Below are positions 18,480 through 30,392 of a DNA stretch of 64,000 bases, one piece after another; within the stretch, counting starts at the first letter, position 1; every line of letters starts with the position of its first letter. The notes beneath the pieces were generated by a model. It did no database searches and was not told the DNA's origin. It saw nothing but the letters and a program-made list of their open reading frames with translations. Made by a program: the position numbers and the translations under genes. The stretch is from Dendrolimus kikuchii (lineage: Eukaryota > Arthropoda > Insecta > Lepidoptera > Lasiocampidae): positions 13,541,401 to 13,605,400 of the forward strand of contig CM034405.1 in NCBI GenBank assembly GCA_019925095.2. The letters run 5' to 3'.

Positions 18480-18600
18480 GTCTGTGTTGCTATATGAACG
18501 ACGCTGTTGCAACAGCAAAGGTGCTACAAATACGCTGCCGCTCTTTAAAGGGTGACTGGAACCTGGCCAATAATGCCCGGAACCCAACTCAATTTTTTTT
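18480..18600 (+). repeat. Interspersed repeat family A, fragment
   Basis: GGTGCTACAAATACGCTGCC and GGTGACTGGAACCTGGCCA match the middle of family A (fuller copies at 26345-26590 and 33758-34080). Confidence 0.75.
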
Positions 18601-18870
18601 ATCAACAACTCTACAGACTCTAGTTCTGTATGTACCCTTTTTTACAATTAAATTTAAGATAAAGTTTATAAGTTATACACGCTTATTTGTTACTTTTGTT
18701 ATTATATTTGTGTCATATTTAATGAATGTGTGTTGGTGTTGTGGTGTACTTTAAGAATAACTTAATAAAATTATAATAAAATTTTAATACTTAACTTGTC
18801 TAATGTAGAGTGTATCTGTTACATGCTGGTGTTGTGAGGAAGTGCATGTGCAGTGTGTGCCTTATGTCTA
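18601..18870 (+). repeat. Interspersed repeat family E, copy 1
   Basis: Reads from ACAGACTCTAGTTCTGTATG to GTTACATGCTGGTGTTGTGAGG. The whole stretch reappears in reverse at 46862-47165 with small changes, so it is a dispersed element of at least 260 bases. It abuts a family A fragment. Class unknown. Confidence 0.75.
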
Positions 18871-19170
18871 TACCTATATAGATATATTATCCTGACAAGT
18901 GCCATGTATGTTGTTTTTCCTTTCTGTGTCTGGGTTATTAATTTTTCGGCTCTTTGTGTGTTTTGGTTTGTTTGTGAAGTGTGCGTGTAATGCAATGCGG
19001 TGGTAGTGCGCGTTGGTGTGGGTATGTGTGTAAGTTTTGTTGTTAGTTGTGTGTTTGTGACTTTGTGTGGTGTTATAATTTATTGTTTAATTGTTGTGAC
19101 AATATGTTGACTGGGAATTGTTGTTGAAAATTTTTCAGTTGGTGTTAGTGATGATGGATGGTTTAGGAGG
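18871..19170. other. GT-rich stretch
   Basis: Strongly T and G biased on the plus strand (many TGTGTG and TTGTTG runs). No exon or known repeat; it may continue the family E element. Confidence 0.45.
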
Positions 19171-19173
19171 GGG

Positions 19174-19400
19174 ATTATTGGCCCTCCATTAGACGTTGGA
19201 CCACCGTCTTGTCTCCCATGCAACCCAACTCAAGGTTGTTATGGCGGTATACACTAGACCAGAGATGGTAGCCATCCAGACGAGCAAATACCCTACCACC
19301 TGGCTTCTTCTTCACTTCTATCCCTTTCCTCTTGTCTGATCCCTTTTTACCCATCCTAAAGGCTGACAACGCATTGGTTTCGTCCTTGGTGTTGCAAACG
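19174..19400 (-). repeat. Interspersed repeat family A, copy on minus strand
   Basis: CATGCAACCCAACTCAAGGTTGTTATGGCGG, AGATGGTAGCCATCCAGACG and ACCTGGCTTC match the family A body. The 79-residue frame here is a repeat shadow. Confidence 0.65.
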
Positions 19401-19620
19401 TCTATAAAGTTCAAAATTCAAAAGCTTTTATTCAAAATAAGTTCCACTGCAGAACACTTTTGAAGGTCATACATATAAGTCAAAATTTAAATCTACTTTC
19501 TACTCTATGTATACCGCTTCGCAACGTGTTATCGATGTTTAAAGGAGAAGAAGCGGTAAGAAACTCTCCAGCAACACGTCTAGCAAAAAAATATTTTTTT
19601 TTAAATCATAATTATTTATT
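19401..19620. repeat. Interspersed repeat family F, copy 1
   Basis: Has ACCGCTTCGCAACGTGTTAT and AGAAGAAGCGGTAAGAAACTC. The same block is at 27410-27475 beside the Penelope-like remnant, with AGAAGAAGCGGCGCAAGAAACTC. Confidence 0.6.
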
Positions 19621-19709
19621 TATCTCAGACTTTTTATAGGCGACGCTAACCTTTTCCATGAGCTAAGTCATCTGCCTGCTTCGCAATAAAAAAACTGTGC
19701 TGTACTTAC

Positions 19710-19863
19710 AAGTGACATTAAGCGGAATAACATCAGCTTTGGAGCCCCTACTTGGCGCCATGACGGGGTTAGTGGCGACGCAGGCGAGGGTGACCCCGTT
19801 GTCCCCCACCGCCGGGGTCAGCTCCAGGAAAGACACTGCTGTGTGGGACTCATTTGACCAACT
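19710..19863 (-). CDS. Sidestep-like receptor, Ig3 second half
   Basis: A 154-base exon (acceptor TAATTCCAG; donor ACTT|GTAAGT). It starts in phase 0, matching the Ig3a exon, and encodes TAVSFLELTPAVGDNGVTLA followed by CVATNP with the second Ig cysteine, then SKADVIPLNVT into Ig4. The DNGVxLxCxAxNP motif is typical of a Sidestep Ig. The exon is clearly more GC-rich than the intron around it. Confidence 0.9.
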
Positions 19864-20541
19864 CTGGAATTATAATTCACAGGCACTTCCATATTAAAAT
19901 TTATTTGTTTCATTTCATATTAAGGTGTTATGCAATTTTGTACCTTTTCCAAGGTACAAATAACTCATATATATTTATCTCTAAAATATAATTAATGACT
20001 TTGGCCTTAAAAAAATCGTTACATTTTTCTATTACAAAATGCAGAACATCAGCTCAAAATTGTGTGAGCAAGACGAGTAATGTTAAAAATAAGGTCACAA
20101 ATAAAATAAGTTATCGATTACCATAATTGATATGAATGAATTTAAATAATTGATAATATCACATTTACATCACACGCTTAATTAATTCAAAGTAACTAAA
20201 CCCACTATAATTATAAAAAATATCAATAGAATACAAAGAAATCCTAAAATTACTCTCATTTTTTTACAATCTAGGCCCAACAATGTATGAAAGCTTAATC
20301 GTCTCCTTTTATGATAATTGGTTCATTCGATTGTCCTTTTTGCTTGAAAACACAATTGAAAAAACTGAAACACCAAATCGCTACAAAAAAGTCTCTCGTT
20401 CATCGTCTGTCAGTCAGGGAGCTAAAATTCGGGTGACGACGCGCTTGGACATAACAGCCTATATATATAGACAAATTGTATAGACTTAGATAATAGTTTT
20501 ATCGATATAGAGTCGTATTATTTATAGACAAGAAGAAGTAC
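19864..20541. other. Intron between Ig3 exons
   Basis: AT-rich, with no exon or clear repeat recognised. Confidence 0.5.
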
Positions 20542-20705
20542 CTGATTGCTATGCTGTGTGAGATGTTTACGGCCGAGCCACCACGAAACCTCTGGTTGGG
20601 GATACGAGCCGCGTGCAATGCACTTGACCACAGCCGGCTTGCCTGCTTGTAGGGTATCTCCTATTGTACCTTGGACCCAGTATATTTCAACGTTGTACGC
20701 TGGCA
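20542..20705 (-). CDS. Sidestep-like receptor, Ig3 first half
   Basis: A 164-base exon (acceptor TTATGTTTCAG; donor ATCAG|GTACTT), in phase with Ig2b. It encodes PAYNVEIYWVQGTIGDTL, then AGKPAVVKCIARGSYPQP with the first Ig cysteine, and EVSWWLGRKHL with the core tryptophan. This is the A to C strand half of the third Ig domain. Confidence 0.9.
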
Positions 20706-20714
20706 CTGAAACAT

Positions 20715-21000
20715 AATTAATCCCGTTTTCATAATTAATTAATTAAAGTTCATAATTAATTAATTTAATTTCATAATTAATACATTTAAGTTCATAATTA
20801 ATTAAAGTGCATAGTCAATTAAAGTTAATAATCAATTAAAGTTAATAATTAATTAAAGTTCATAATCAATTAAAGTCAATAATTAATTAATTAAAGTTCA
20901 TAATTAATAAATTAATTAAGGTTCATAATTAATTAATAAACATTAAAAATTAATTAATAAACATTAACACGTAATTAATTAAAGTTCGTAATTACTTATT
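20715..21000. repeat. Minisatellite, units of AATTAATTAAAGTTCAT
   Basis: About 15 degenerate copies of a 12-20 base AT-only unit (ATAATTAATTAAAGTTC) placed directly upstream of the Ig3a splice acceptor. Confidence 0.85.
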
Positions 21001-22480
21001 AAAGTAGTCACAAAATGAACACCATTACACTATTAATATTGTTTTCCTTTTTAAGGGTTATACGTTGTTTCAAAATAAAATAAAATATTAGATTATCTCT
21101 TAATTTTATTCGTAACTAAATTACTCAATGATATAACAGGATATACATATGTAACTGTATGCTCCAGCTGTTTATTCTGCTTTTTGTGTAATATTTCAGT
21201 TTATAAAAAATGTTAGAATTTTCCTTAAACATTTGTGATCAAAATCTTTAGTTTGCTCTTGCATATATTTTTATTATTATAATTTTCAGATTAAGTAAAT
21301 AATTTAAGTCTTAATAATATTTTTCAGTTTTTAAATTGACCTAAAAATAAATATGTTTTAAAGAATATAATGACAGAGAGACCAGACCTGTGTGCCAGAT
21401 GACATATGCAATATAATAGTCATATAGGATTTAAAAACCTTTTCAGTCCTAGATTTTTATTGGGCGACTGTCTCTATTCTACATTATAATATTTTCGTAA
21501 TGTACAAAATCCAGTACATAAACACTGCCATAATGTGCAAAAAAAGTATTTAGGTACCTCTGGCTCTTGGATAGTATTTAAGCTTTAAAGATACTGTTTG
21601 GTATAAAATTAATACGACAGCATTATTTTGATAAATTCATTCATGACGTCATCATCAGTTATTGTTATTAATTAATCAATCTAGGTTCACAATTTTTCTA
21701 TACAAGACAAGTCACATACACCCGAGATCATGTTCTTTATGAATCGTTATCGTGATTTGCATATTTCTTATAAAGTTGTTAACAGTATGATTTTTTACAT
21801 AATTAGTTACATTGTGTTTTACATCGTTGATTGCAAGTGACTTCGTTTCTATGTCATGTCAATTGTAAATAATCACGTAGCAAGTGGTAAATTGATTATT
21901 GTACCAGGGGCCCAATTCTGCTATTTCAACATCTTGGCGTTGCAAATATATTCAAAGTACGATTCCATTGCAACAGTGACAAAAAATCGTATTCTATTCA
22001 ATTCTCAAAATATTCTTGATATCAAGATCTATTTACCTTGTTTGACAGAAGTGTTATGTGAACAAAAGGCCGGTCTGTATTTGGGATAACGCATTGGCGT
22101 TGCTATCCAGCGCGGTAATGCGAGGCCTGCGTTTTGGGGGCGCTCACAACCAACAGCGATTTGGGACTTACATATATATTATTTGTAATTTTTTTATTAG
22201 GAAATTGTACATAACTTAATCTTTACTCATGCAAAATAAATAATACATTGTTAATAGTAATTACAATTATTTCCATCATGAAATTTTAAAGTTATGATAT
22301 TGACATGGTATTTGAACGCCGGCTCTTTTGTTTGAACATCCTGTCAAAATTTATTGTGTTATGGGGAGTTTTTGGTGGGAACTGAAAGGAGATGGTGTGC
22401 TGTGCAGTTTTGTTTTCTAAAAATGTATAAAATTACTCTAAAATGAACAATAGTTGTAGGATATTGATAGTTTTTGAATC
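21001..22480. other. Intron without recognisable content
   Basis: AT-rich, about 1.5 kb. I identify no exon. The frame at 21856-22089 has no domain. Confidence 0.45.
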
Positions 22481-22539
22481 ATTTGGGTCGAAGTTTTCCA
22501 TCGGAACTGTCACTCATTGCACGAAAAACAATTAGCACA

Positions 22540-22660
22540 AGGCTAACCGTTCCGTGCCGATCTGTGAAAGCATTTTATCACACTGATCAAGCCGGTCCAG
22601 CTGGAATGAGGATTAAGATTCCAGCCAGCACGGCTCCGTCACGTACTACACACATTCAAA
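22540..22660 (+). repeat. Interspersed repeat family D, copy 2
   Basis: Matches 12950-13080 over CCGTTCCGTGCCGATCTGTG and the following CACACTGATCAAGCCGG. Confidence 0.6.
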
Positions 22661-22704
22661 CACTACAGAGCTACATGTAAAAGCAATTGTATAAAATGAT
22701 TTAC

Positions 22705-22905
22705 GGTAAAGTTCAATTTCCAACGTGGCAATAATAGGCGGCGTCAGATGAGTGTTCGATGCTCTGCAAGAAAGGGCTGCAGCGTTTTCTCTTGTTAAGG
22801 GTAGGTAAAGTTCGTTCTCTCGCACGTTAGGAATGTCGCTGTCGCTGTCGGAAGCATCCACAAGATTCTCGCCGGAATACCAGCTGATTCGTGGTGGAGG
22901 ATGAC
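22705..22905 (-). CDS. Sidestep-like receptor, Ig2 second half
   Basis: A 201-base exon (acceptor TTGTTTTAG; donor TACC|GTAAAT), in phase on both sides. It encodes GHPPPRISWYSGENLVD with the core tryptophan, a short acidic stretch (SDSDSDIP), then NELYLPLTRENAAALSCRAS with the second Ig cysteine, and ends IATLEIELY. The RNELxLxLxR...LxCxASN pattern fits the second Ig of Sidestep proteins. Confidence 0.92.
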
Positions 22906-24406
22906 CTAAAACAACGATTATAATGAAAATAGAATATTATTGAATGAGCAAAAAGAATAGAAAATTAACATTTACTAGCAAATAGAACATAAAATTTACT
23001 ATATTTTGCAAATTTGTTGTAGTTTAATTGCTTACAATGTGCTGCCGCTCTCTAAAGCGAGTCTTGATGACGTTAAATATTGACAGATAAGATATGTATA
23101 TAGTACACTAATCTGCTAATCATTAACGGCGTTATTTTTAAAGCTAAAAACAAGACGCATTTGTCACAGTCACTAACACACATTCCCTCAGATGGTGCAG
23201 GGAAATAGTAAGGTTAAGTAACTAGTAATATCAGTTTGCAAAATAGACTCATAAAATCATAAATTTATCTATCCGTATGTCATAATTATGTTGAAATTAT
23301 TGCTATTAATTTAATCAGTCGATATTTACATATCTGTGCCACATTATTTTCCATAAACTCCTTGAAGTTGTTGAAAATATGTTCGATTAGCATCATCTTA
23401 AGTCGATACGTAAGCAGGTTTAAACCATTAAAGCGTCTAATTTTATTAGACGAATCAACAAGATTGAATCAATTTGATTTAAAGGCACAGAACTGAAAGA
23501 ACGCAACGGTATTCAATTCAATGATTCAAGTTTATGTTTATATTGATCGCTTCGGTTGATTTATCCACATTGAACGACAGTTATGAACCGTCTCATGTGG
23601 GATTACCGGAGAGTTTGATTTTTCCGGTAATACGTTAATACGGTTGGTTCCAAAGATATATAGTTGGTCTCATAATATGCATTATTGTGTGAGATTTCTC
23701 AAGCCAGAGTAATTTCTCTCAAAATAACAAGTCAACTTTAGATTGGGGCATGTTAGCGCAAAATTCTACGAATTGTATCCCTTCCGTCTGCCTGCTTCCG
23801 CTTGCAGTTTGCTCATGATCAAACAGAGAAACTTATTTATTTAGGCTCACATCCGGTATATCAATAAGTCAATAACAATAAAGGCCTATACGAAACAGGG
23901 CATATAATGAGGAGTTACCCAAAAAGTACACAACATGCATTCATTCTATTCTTGATTTCTCTAAACAACTTGACGTTCCACTTAATGTGGATTTGTTTGT
24001 TTAATCTTTTCTTTTAAATCTTAAATGACGCACGAATAGTTTTGTGTAGGTAGACATTATCTTATTAGAAAGTTAGCAAATACTCTTGAAATGGTAAAAG
24101 ATGGAGAGGCTTTAGTGCTAGAGTTCGGCGAGAGCGTGCAGCAAAGCGAGTAATACCTATATGTACCATAAATACAGCAATTGAATAGGACATCATGAAC
24201 GTTAGTGAGAGTGATGTAGTTAATTTTGTTATTAGTAGTTGTAGCCGGATATAAGTCCTTAAGCTCAATGCTAAACTACGTTGTAGGTATATGATCGATG
24301 TCATTGAGGCAACGTGATAAATTATATTTCACAATGCAGTCAAAATTTTCCCCACAAACATAATTCTTACTTTAAAAAATAACTAATTTTGTAACTATTT
24401 TTTTAG
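22906..24406. other. Intron without recognisable content
   Basis: About 1.5 kb of AT-rich intron; nothing identified. Confidence 0.45.
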
Positions 24407-24545
24407 GTGCCCTCTGTCGTTAAGTGGGTTAAGCCTTTACTGAGCTCACTGGAACAGAGACTCCAGATTGGTTTCCTGGCATAATAAATTTCGTAAACGA
24501 ATTTTCCGTTGGTTCGTTGTATATTATCCGTAACACAAACGTAAC
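24407..24545 (+). mobile_element. tRNA-derived SINE, family 2, copy 2
   Basis: CCTCTGTCGTTAAGTGGGTT followed by GAGACTCCAGATTGGTTTCCTGGC and AAACGAATTTTCCGTT parallel the copy at 5630-5760. Its B box is more decayed. Confidence 0.55.
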
Positions 24546-25480
24546 TTGCTTATCTTCGGGATATACAATGTTTGTGTGCTATTATGCTATTTATTTATTT
24601 TCATTGAATGTTAAACATCTACTAAAAATAAAATTGCAATGTATGTCACCCTTCAAGTACCAGAACAAAATTCCCGTTAAAGCGGTGATTAGTAGTGTGA
24701 CCAGCAAGTAGCGAAGTGTCGATATTAAATTTAACAAATGGTGCTGAAGGTGTCAGTCGTTAGAATTAATCATCAGTCAGATCAGTCATTAGAATTGCCT
24801 AAAATGGAACCCTTGTTACAATGCCACGTTTTTTTTCTAATCCATCCTATGGTTGACTGGAAGAAATTGCTTTTAGTGATAAGACCGCCTATTGTCTTCA
24901 GTACTAAAACTTCTTGAATTGTATCTTAATGTTATGCAAAAAAGTATATTCTATTCTATTTTCGTGAAAGGGTTATCTCGCTCCCATGGGTTGTTTTCGA
25001 TTAAATGGATAACTTCTGGGTTCTGTAGCAAAATGACAAAAATTGAGAACTGCGGTCATCTCTACAGAACCCTTTCTGTCAATTTAGTGACATAACTGAT
25101 TACACTACTACTTACACATTAAAAAATCCTTAAGTTTTAATTAAGCGTATCAGAAATGATGGGATATTTACATGAAACGATCTCATTCATGCCAGAAATG
25201 CAAAATTGAAGTTGGGATTTCAATTTTATCATTTAGAAAGAACTCCCGATAGCCTCGTAATCAGCGCGGAAAAACTTAAAAGCCAGCGGTCCTTACGTGC
25301 CGAACCGGTGAGGCTGAGAGCCAATTAAGGATAAGGATTTAGTTATACTGCACAAGCGGCAGCGTTTTACATTAAATGTAGAAACAAAACAAATTGAATA
25401 AAATAGTCATACGAAGTTTATAGGCTCATAAAAGAGGAGTTAAAAAAGTGTTATTTATAGTCGCATTCAGTTTGCAATCA
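24546..25480. other. Intron without recognisable content
   Basis: AT-rich intronic DNA with no exon found. The block around 24860-24905 (GACCGCCTATTGTCTTCAGT) resembles one near 45735, so it may be an old repeat. Confidence 0.4.
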
Positions 25481-25489
25481 TAATTAAAA

Positions 25490-25775
25490 CTATTTGACTC
25501 ATGCATGATGAAAGAATGATTAAACAGATATACAATGCAAAAGTGGATGGATGCAAAAGTCGTGGAAGGCCACGACACACCTTCCAGAATCAAATTGATC
25601 GTGTACTAGCAGAAGGTGATGTCAGGAGCCTTAATAACAGACGAGCGTGCATGACAAGAGTTATGAATGTCAAAGAAGCAAGTGAGGTGTGTAAGAATAA
25701 GCCTAAATGGCGCTCTGTTGTTCGTGCCTACCCCGCAAGGGAACTGGCGTGAAGTTATGTATGTATGTATGTATG
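25490..25775 (+). mobile_element. 3' end of the 16-17 kb LINE, second copy
   Basis: An 83-residue frame (25501-25752) matches the last 83 residues of the reverse transcriptase at 15993-17264 with few changes (KSRGRPRHTF, RVLAEGDVRSL, VRAYPARELA). The stop is followed by GTTATGTATGTATGTATGTA, the microsatellite tail. The insertion is strongly 5'-truncated. Confidence 0.9.
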
Positions 25776-25878
25776 CATTTGACTCATTTTTATTGAGTTT
25801 ATAAACCTTTATAATTGCTATGAATAAGGCTGTTAAACTGTGTCTCTGTGTGTGTGTTGTTTTAAGTGTATAAGGAGG

Positions 25879-25882
25879 AATA

Positions 25883-25948
<66 letters not shown>
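25879..25948. repeat. (TA)n microsatellite
   Basis: About 33 TA units. Confidence 0.95.
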
Positions 25949-25951
<3 letters not shown>

Positions 25952-26344
25952 CAATGAAATATTATTATGGATAACTGTGTTATAGTCGCTGTTTTAGGTT
26001 ATAGCGTTACAAAGTAGATTTCGCTCAAAAGGCGTGAAATTGTGTTATTTATGACCTCAAAATATATCATAAACTGTAAGAGAGTTGATTACTCTGGTAC
26101 GACCACATTTTATAGAAATAAGAAAGTTTTGTGGGGTACAATCATTGTGCTTACGTCAGGTATCGTTAATAAATATAGAGAGGCCTAGGAAATACTGGCT
26201 TAATGTCGCCTAGGATAATATGTGTGCCAGTGGTCACTCAATAATTGATGTCAAAGATCATGGGAAGTGGAAAAAAGGAAATGAACACTAGGTTGTAAAA
26301 TGGGCGCTTTGGAAGCGGTCAGGATTTGACGCTAGGGTAATAAT

Positions 26345-26590
26345 TATATGATTTTTTATTTTATTTATTGCAGGAGTTCAGCAGACAGGCAGACGGCTCA
26401 CTTGATGGAAAGCGGTTACCATCGCCTATGGACATTTGCAACACCAAAGGTGCTACAAATGCGCTGTTGCACTCTTAAGGGAGACTGGAACCTGGCCTCT
26501 AATGCCGGAACACAACTCAAGGTTGTTATGGCGACATACTTTAGACCAGGGGTGGTAGCTAGCCAGTCGGGCAAATCTCCTACCACCTAG
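26345..26590 (+). repeat. Interspersed repeat family A, copy
   Basis: From TTTTATTTATTGCAGGAGTT through GGTTACCATCGCCTATGGAC, GGTGCTACAAATGCGCTG and AACTCAAGGTTGTTATGGCG to a CCTACCACCT end. It is among the clearest copies, but lacks the GCAGGAACGGA end present at 34050-34080. Confidence 0.8.
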
Positions 26591-26814
26591 CAAGATGATA
26601 TGATGATAAATAAATTGGGTAAAAGAAGCAAAATAAACTATAATTAAACCATGAATTATCATTAAAATAAATAAATAATGAACTCATGTAATCGAATAAC
26701 TAATGGGACTTAATGGATTCAAGCGAAACAAATGATTTAATCGCTGTCTCTTACGTACTAAATACTATACTTTACAAGGAAAAAACGGTAAATGAACCGG
26801 ATATCTGCACATAC

Positions 26815-26925
26815 CTCCAATAACTAAGCAGCGAAGTACCAACGTGTCTCCGTCGTGGTAGGGCCCCACTTTATCCACGACTTTGTTGTTCACTTCGTCC
26901 ATGAAAAACGGCGGACTAGGGAGAA
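26815..26925 (-). CDS. Sidestep-like receptor, Ig2 first half
   Basis: A 111-base exon (acceptor TTTTTTGTTGTAG; donor TGGAG|GTATGT). A second AG (CCCTAG) lies ten bases inside, but only the upstream AG keeps the frame with the Ig1b exon. It encodes LPSPPFFMDEVNNKVVD, then KVGPYHDGDTLVLRCLVIG with the first Ig cysteine. GPYxxGDxLxLxC is a strong Sidestep-family signature. Confidence 0.9.
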
Positions 26926-27199
26926 CTACAACAAAAAAGTTATGAAAAACTTTGTTAAAACGTCAGTATCTTTATCGTTGCTTTAGAACAAAACTTTTAT
27001 AGTATTTAGCAAAATTCTTATTTAGTTTAAATTTTTCTTTAAAATATTCAGAGCATCTGCTTGGAAGCGATTTGTTTTCCTACCTTTAAAACGGATGAAC
27101 CGTTATTAGGTTCCTTCACCGATAAGTAAGTACATGGTGATTATAACCAAATGGAAATCAAGTTAAAAGAACTGTCGTTCATAATAAAACTTACGTTTT
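26926..27199. other. Intron segment
   Basis: No exon or repeat recognised. Confidence 0.4.
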
Positions 27200-27830
27200 A
27201 ACGGTTTTAAGCGCGGTAATTTTATTTGATTTTGGTTTTTCCGACGTTTCGGCCACTTTTCAGTGGCCGTGATCACGGAAGACAAAGATGTCAAATGTCA
27301 ACGAGTATTGTTAAAGTTTTATTTAGCCTACCGCCAACTTATTAATTTTAATTATTTAATTTTGTTTATGGTTATTATTTACTCTATGGGAGCCTAATCT
27401 AATTTACTACCGCTTCGCAACATGTTATGGCTTGAAGAGAAGAAGCGGCGCAAGAAACTCTTCAGCAAACATGCCTAGCTCTAATAATTTTATATAATAT
27501 TAAAATGGGTAGAAGGAAAAATAAAAGTAATTATCAGTCAAGTTGGTTTGTGTTCCGTTGTACGCAGAAAGAGCTCACAGTGTCTTGAGGTCTGGCAGCT
27601 GGTTTTTGCTGGGTTTGGGTCTTAATAGTTTTGATAATTGGGTCCCAAACAGGTGGTACTTGCCAACCATCTTCTCTATTGAAATTTGGGTGCTTTTTGA
27701 TTTCAATAGCCTCACGCATCATTCTATGTATGAAACGATTCTCTTTCGCGAGGATTTGTGGGTTATCGAATCTGATGTAGTGGTTAGGTTTATTCAGCGT
27801 GTGTGAACTGTCGTTCACTTATAGAACACT
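27200..27830 (-). mobile_element. Penelope-like element, 3' remnant
   Basis: The frame at 27534-27818 reads NKPNHYIRFDNPQILAKE, then MREAIEIKKHPNFNREDGW and PPVWDPIIKT. The REAIEIxKHPxNFNREDGxxLxxxWxPxI pattern is the C-terminus of Penelope-like retroelements, just after the GIY-YIG endonuclease. Downstream on the same strand are the family F block (27410-27475) and, at 27250-27300, TTTCGGCCACTTTTCAGTGG with a CCGTGATCACGG palindrome, which I take as its 3' untranslated part. Reverse transcriptase is absent. Confidence 0.7.
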
Positions 27831-29350
27831 TGGTCCATTGATTGAAAACCTAATGTTCACCTGTGGACAGCGATGCTTATCGAGTACCGGGTGGCTCTAA
27901 TGGGCGATGACCCTTATTGTATAGGTAGTTCGTATGCGGAGTCTACGTTCCATATATAAAACTACTATTATCGTATGCCCGTTAATGAGATCGTATTTAA
28001 ACGGGAAAATACATCCTAATGACATTCCATAATAAATGCTTGTGGTACCTGTATCATGTATTGTTAAAAAGTATCTAATATTCAATTATGTATGAAAAGT
28101 GGAGAAAAGGTAGGGTCGCTTTTGTGCGGCAATGTAATGGCGGCCGCTTTATAAAAATTGGAACTGAAAGGTTATACTAGAGCCGTAAAGAGGGTATTGT
28201 GTTTTTTACGTTATGAATACAAGGTTTTCAATACATCAACTGCTTTTCGGTGAAAATATAATATAAGTAAAGTGCTTGGTTGGAACTTGTATAGAATATA
28301 AATGGCATATAAAACTAAGCTAGCCAAACAAATTTACAACCAACAAGGAAGGGTATTTTACTCCTTTAAAGCTCTCTATATCCAGAAACTAGCGTGCTCA
28401 CTTCTTTGGGCGTCATTAAACAATACACAAGCAAACACGCACAACCGCACGCAAGCACGCATATCAAGGTTTAGCTAAGTTTTGTAACCTTTAATTAATT
28501 CATAAACACAGAATCCACTCGCAGTGCCTCGTACGAGGATGTGCGCAATTCTTGCGTGGAACGTTATTGCTGTAACACATTTGACAGGCATCCCCGTGCC
28601 CACTTCGCTGGGCGTAAAACATTTTTAAATTTATTTGTTAATCACAATTAAATATAGCTAATGTCACTCGGGAATAATGTACCTTTTTACTGATGAAAAA
28701 ATTTTCAAAATCGGATCCGTAGTACCGGAGATTACCCCGAACATCCACACTCACAAACTTTACCGCTTTACAATATTAGTATAGATAAAAAGCCACCTGT
28801 TTCACTGTGCTGTCTGTCACACTTGATTTTTCCAGGAATTATAGGGCTCAAGATATGCAACTTTGCCATGAACGAAATGAAATAAATTCGATTGAAAAGA
28901 CAAGAAAGAAATTACATACACCAAAACTTTGTGTCTGTCGGTTCATTCCTAAAATTGTGGAGACGGAACAAACAAACAAATATCCAAACAAAGTCACTTT
29001 CAGTTTACGTATTAGTCTAGATTGACAGACTGTAAGTTTATTTTTACTGAAACCATTAGCGTTATTTTTAAACGGATGTTTGATATCAAAAGATCTTAGT
29101 ATATTTATGTAGCAACAACATTATTTCTTTGATGTCATAGCTTCGAAACCACAATGGTAAAACCCATGATTAAAGAGAATATTCACGGCTAATGCTCATC
29201 GCCATGTTATGTTAAGGATGGTTTATATTAGCCACAGGAATATGAAGGCTAAAAATAAATTACAAATTAAAGTAACTTAAAAAAATACTAAAATACAATT
29301 AAATTCTAAAAATAAACTAAGTTATAAATAAGTAGTATGTAATAGTACAG
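27831..29350. other. Intron, mostly unremarkable
   Basis: A minus-strand Helitron-like end (family 1) is at about 28575-28620 (CGTGCCCACTTCGCTGGGCG). Otherwise nothing is identified. Confidence 0.45.
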
Positions 29351-29660
29351 GAAGTCGTGGTAGCGTAATGGCTAGCGTACACGTCCTAAACTCAAAAGGG
29401 CGCGGGTTCGATCCTGGCCGGAACGCATGCACCACTTAGGCAGTTTTCTGACCTAATGTGCATCTTGTTACAATTACCACGTGCTAATAACGGTGAAGGA
29501 AAACATCGCGATTCAACCTGCACATCGAGATAACCGATGTGTCAAAACTGCCAAGCCGCCTTGGACAAGCGTGACGGGTATACTGTCTGTTCCCCTATAG
29601 CGGGAGGCCCGAGCCCAGCAGTGGGACAGTTATGGGCTGTTATTATTTTTATTATTATAA
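29351..29660 (+). mobile_element. tRNA-derived SINE, family 1, best copy
   Basis: A tRNA-like head with A box (TGGTAGCGTAATGGCTAG) and B box (GGTTCGATCC) spaced about 35 bases apart, followed by a body with ACCACTTAGGCAGTTTTCTG, CACATCGAGATAACCGATGT and GAGCCCAGCAGTGGGACAGT, and a TTATT-rich tail. Further copies are at 40351-40648, 44831-45095 and 53478-53728. The head does not form a complete tRNA. Confidence 0.85.
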
Positions 29661-30392
29661 ATAAGTGATTATAGACTGTAACAAATCGCTGTCAGAGGTA
29701 GGGTCTTAAGATTATGATTTGAGCAATACCCCAATTTCATAAATTTATTATGTCAAAACTAAGATGACACTGAGACCGTAGTAATTATTATAGATACATT
29801 TTAGTGCTTGGCTCGAATTTTTACAACCCAGATACACAATTTTATACCTACCTTCAAGAAATCCCTAAAAAATTTGGAGAAAAGACTTTCCCAATACGGA
29901 GACTCTCAGAGGTAAGCGTGCCCAGAAGGCTGACTGCATCGCCACGCTATATGCTAATGCACTGGGTGAAATATGAACGTTTCTCCCATTTTATGTGACA
30001 AGGATTTCATCATCGTCATCAGCCAATCACAGTGCACTGCTGGACGTAGGCTGTCCCAAATTGGCACACGTTCCGAAAAGGATTTACTTAATTTTGTATT
30101 CTGTACTGTACTTTTTATAAGGTAAAAGACTCTAAAGAACTTTCGTGCATTCTAGGGATTTAGAATTTAGCATTACGAAATGGGATTGTTTTAAAGCGTC
30201 ATAATAGTTCTTTCAGGTTGGCAGCATGTTGATAATACCCCTGATGTTTTCTTACCTTTCTCTGACTGACAAGTTGTTCAGATCTGATTTTTAAATAAAT
30301 ATCTTTTTATTTATTATTTCCTTATTCTAGTTTTTCATTAGCTCTTTTATCTATTACATATCCTACAATTCTTGGTTCCTGTATCATAATTA
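29661..30392. other. Intron with a short LINE-like scrap
   Basis: At about 30005-30070 the phrase CATCAGCCAATCACAGTGCACTGCTGGACGTAGGC marks a very common lepidopteran repeat. The rest is unassigned. Confidence 0.45.

Noticed and set aside
26915..26925. Use of the inner CCCTAG acceptor for the Ig2a exon
   Set aside because: It leaves the wrong phase with the Ig1b exon; the upstream GTTGTAG acceptor keeps the frame.
29351..29425. Possible functional tRNA gene (A and B boxes)
   Set aside because: The boxes are well spaced, but no acceptor stem closes and the sequence continues into a repeated body. It is a SINE head.
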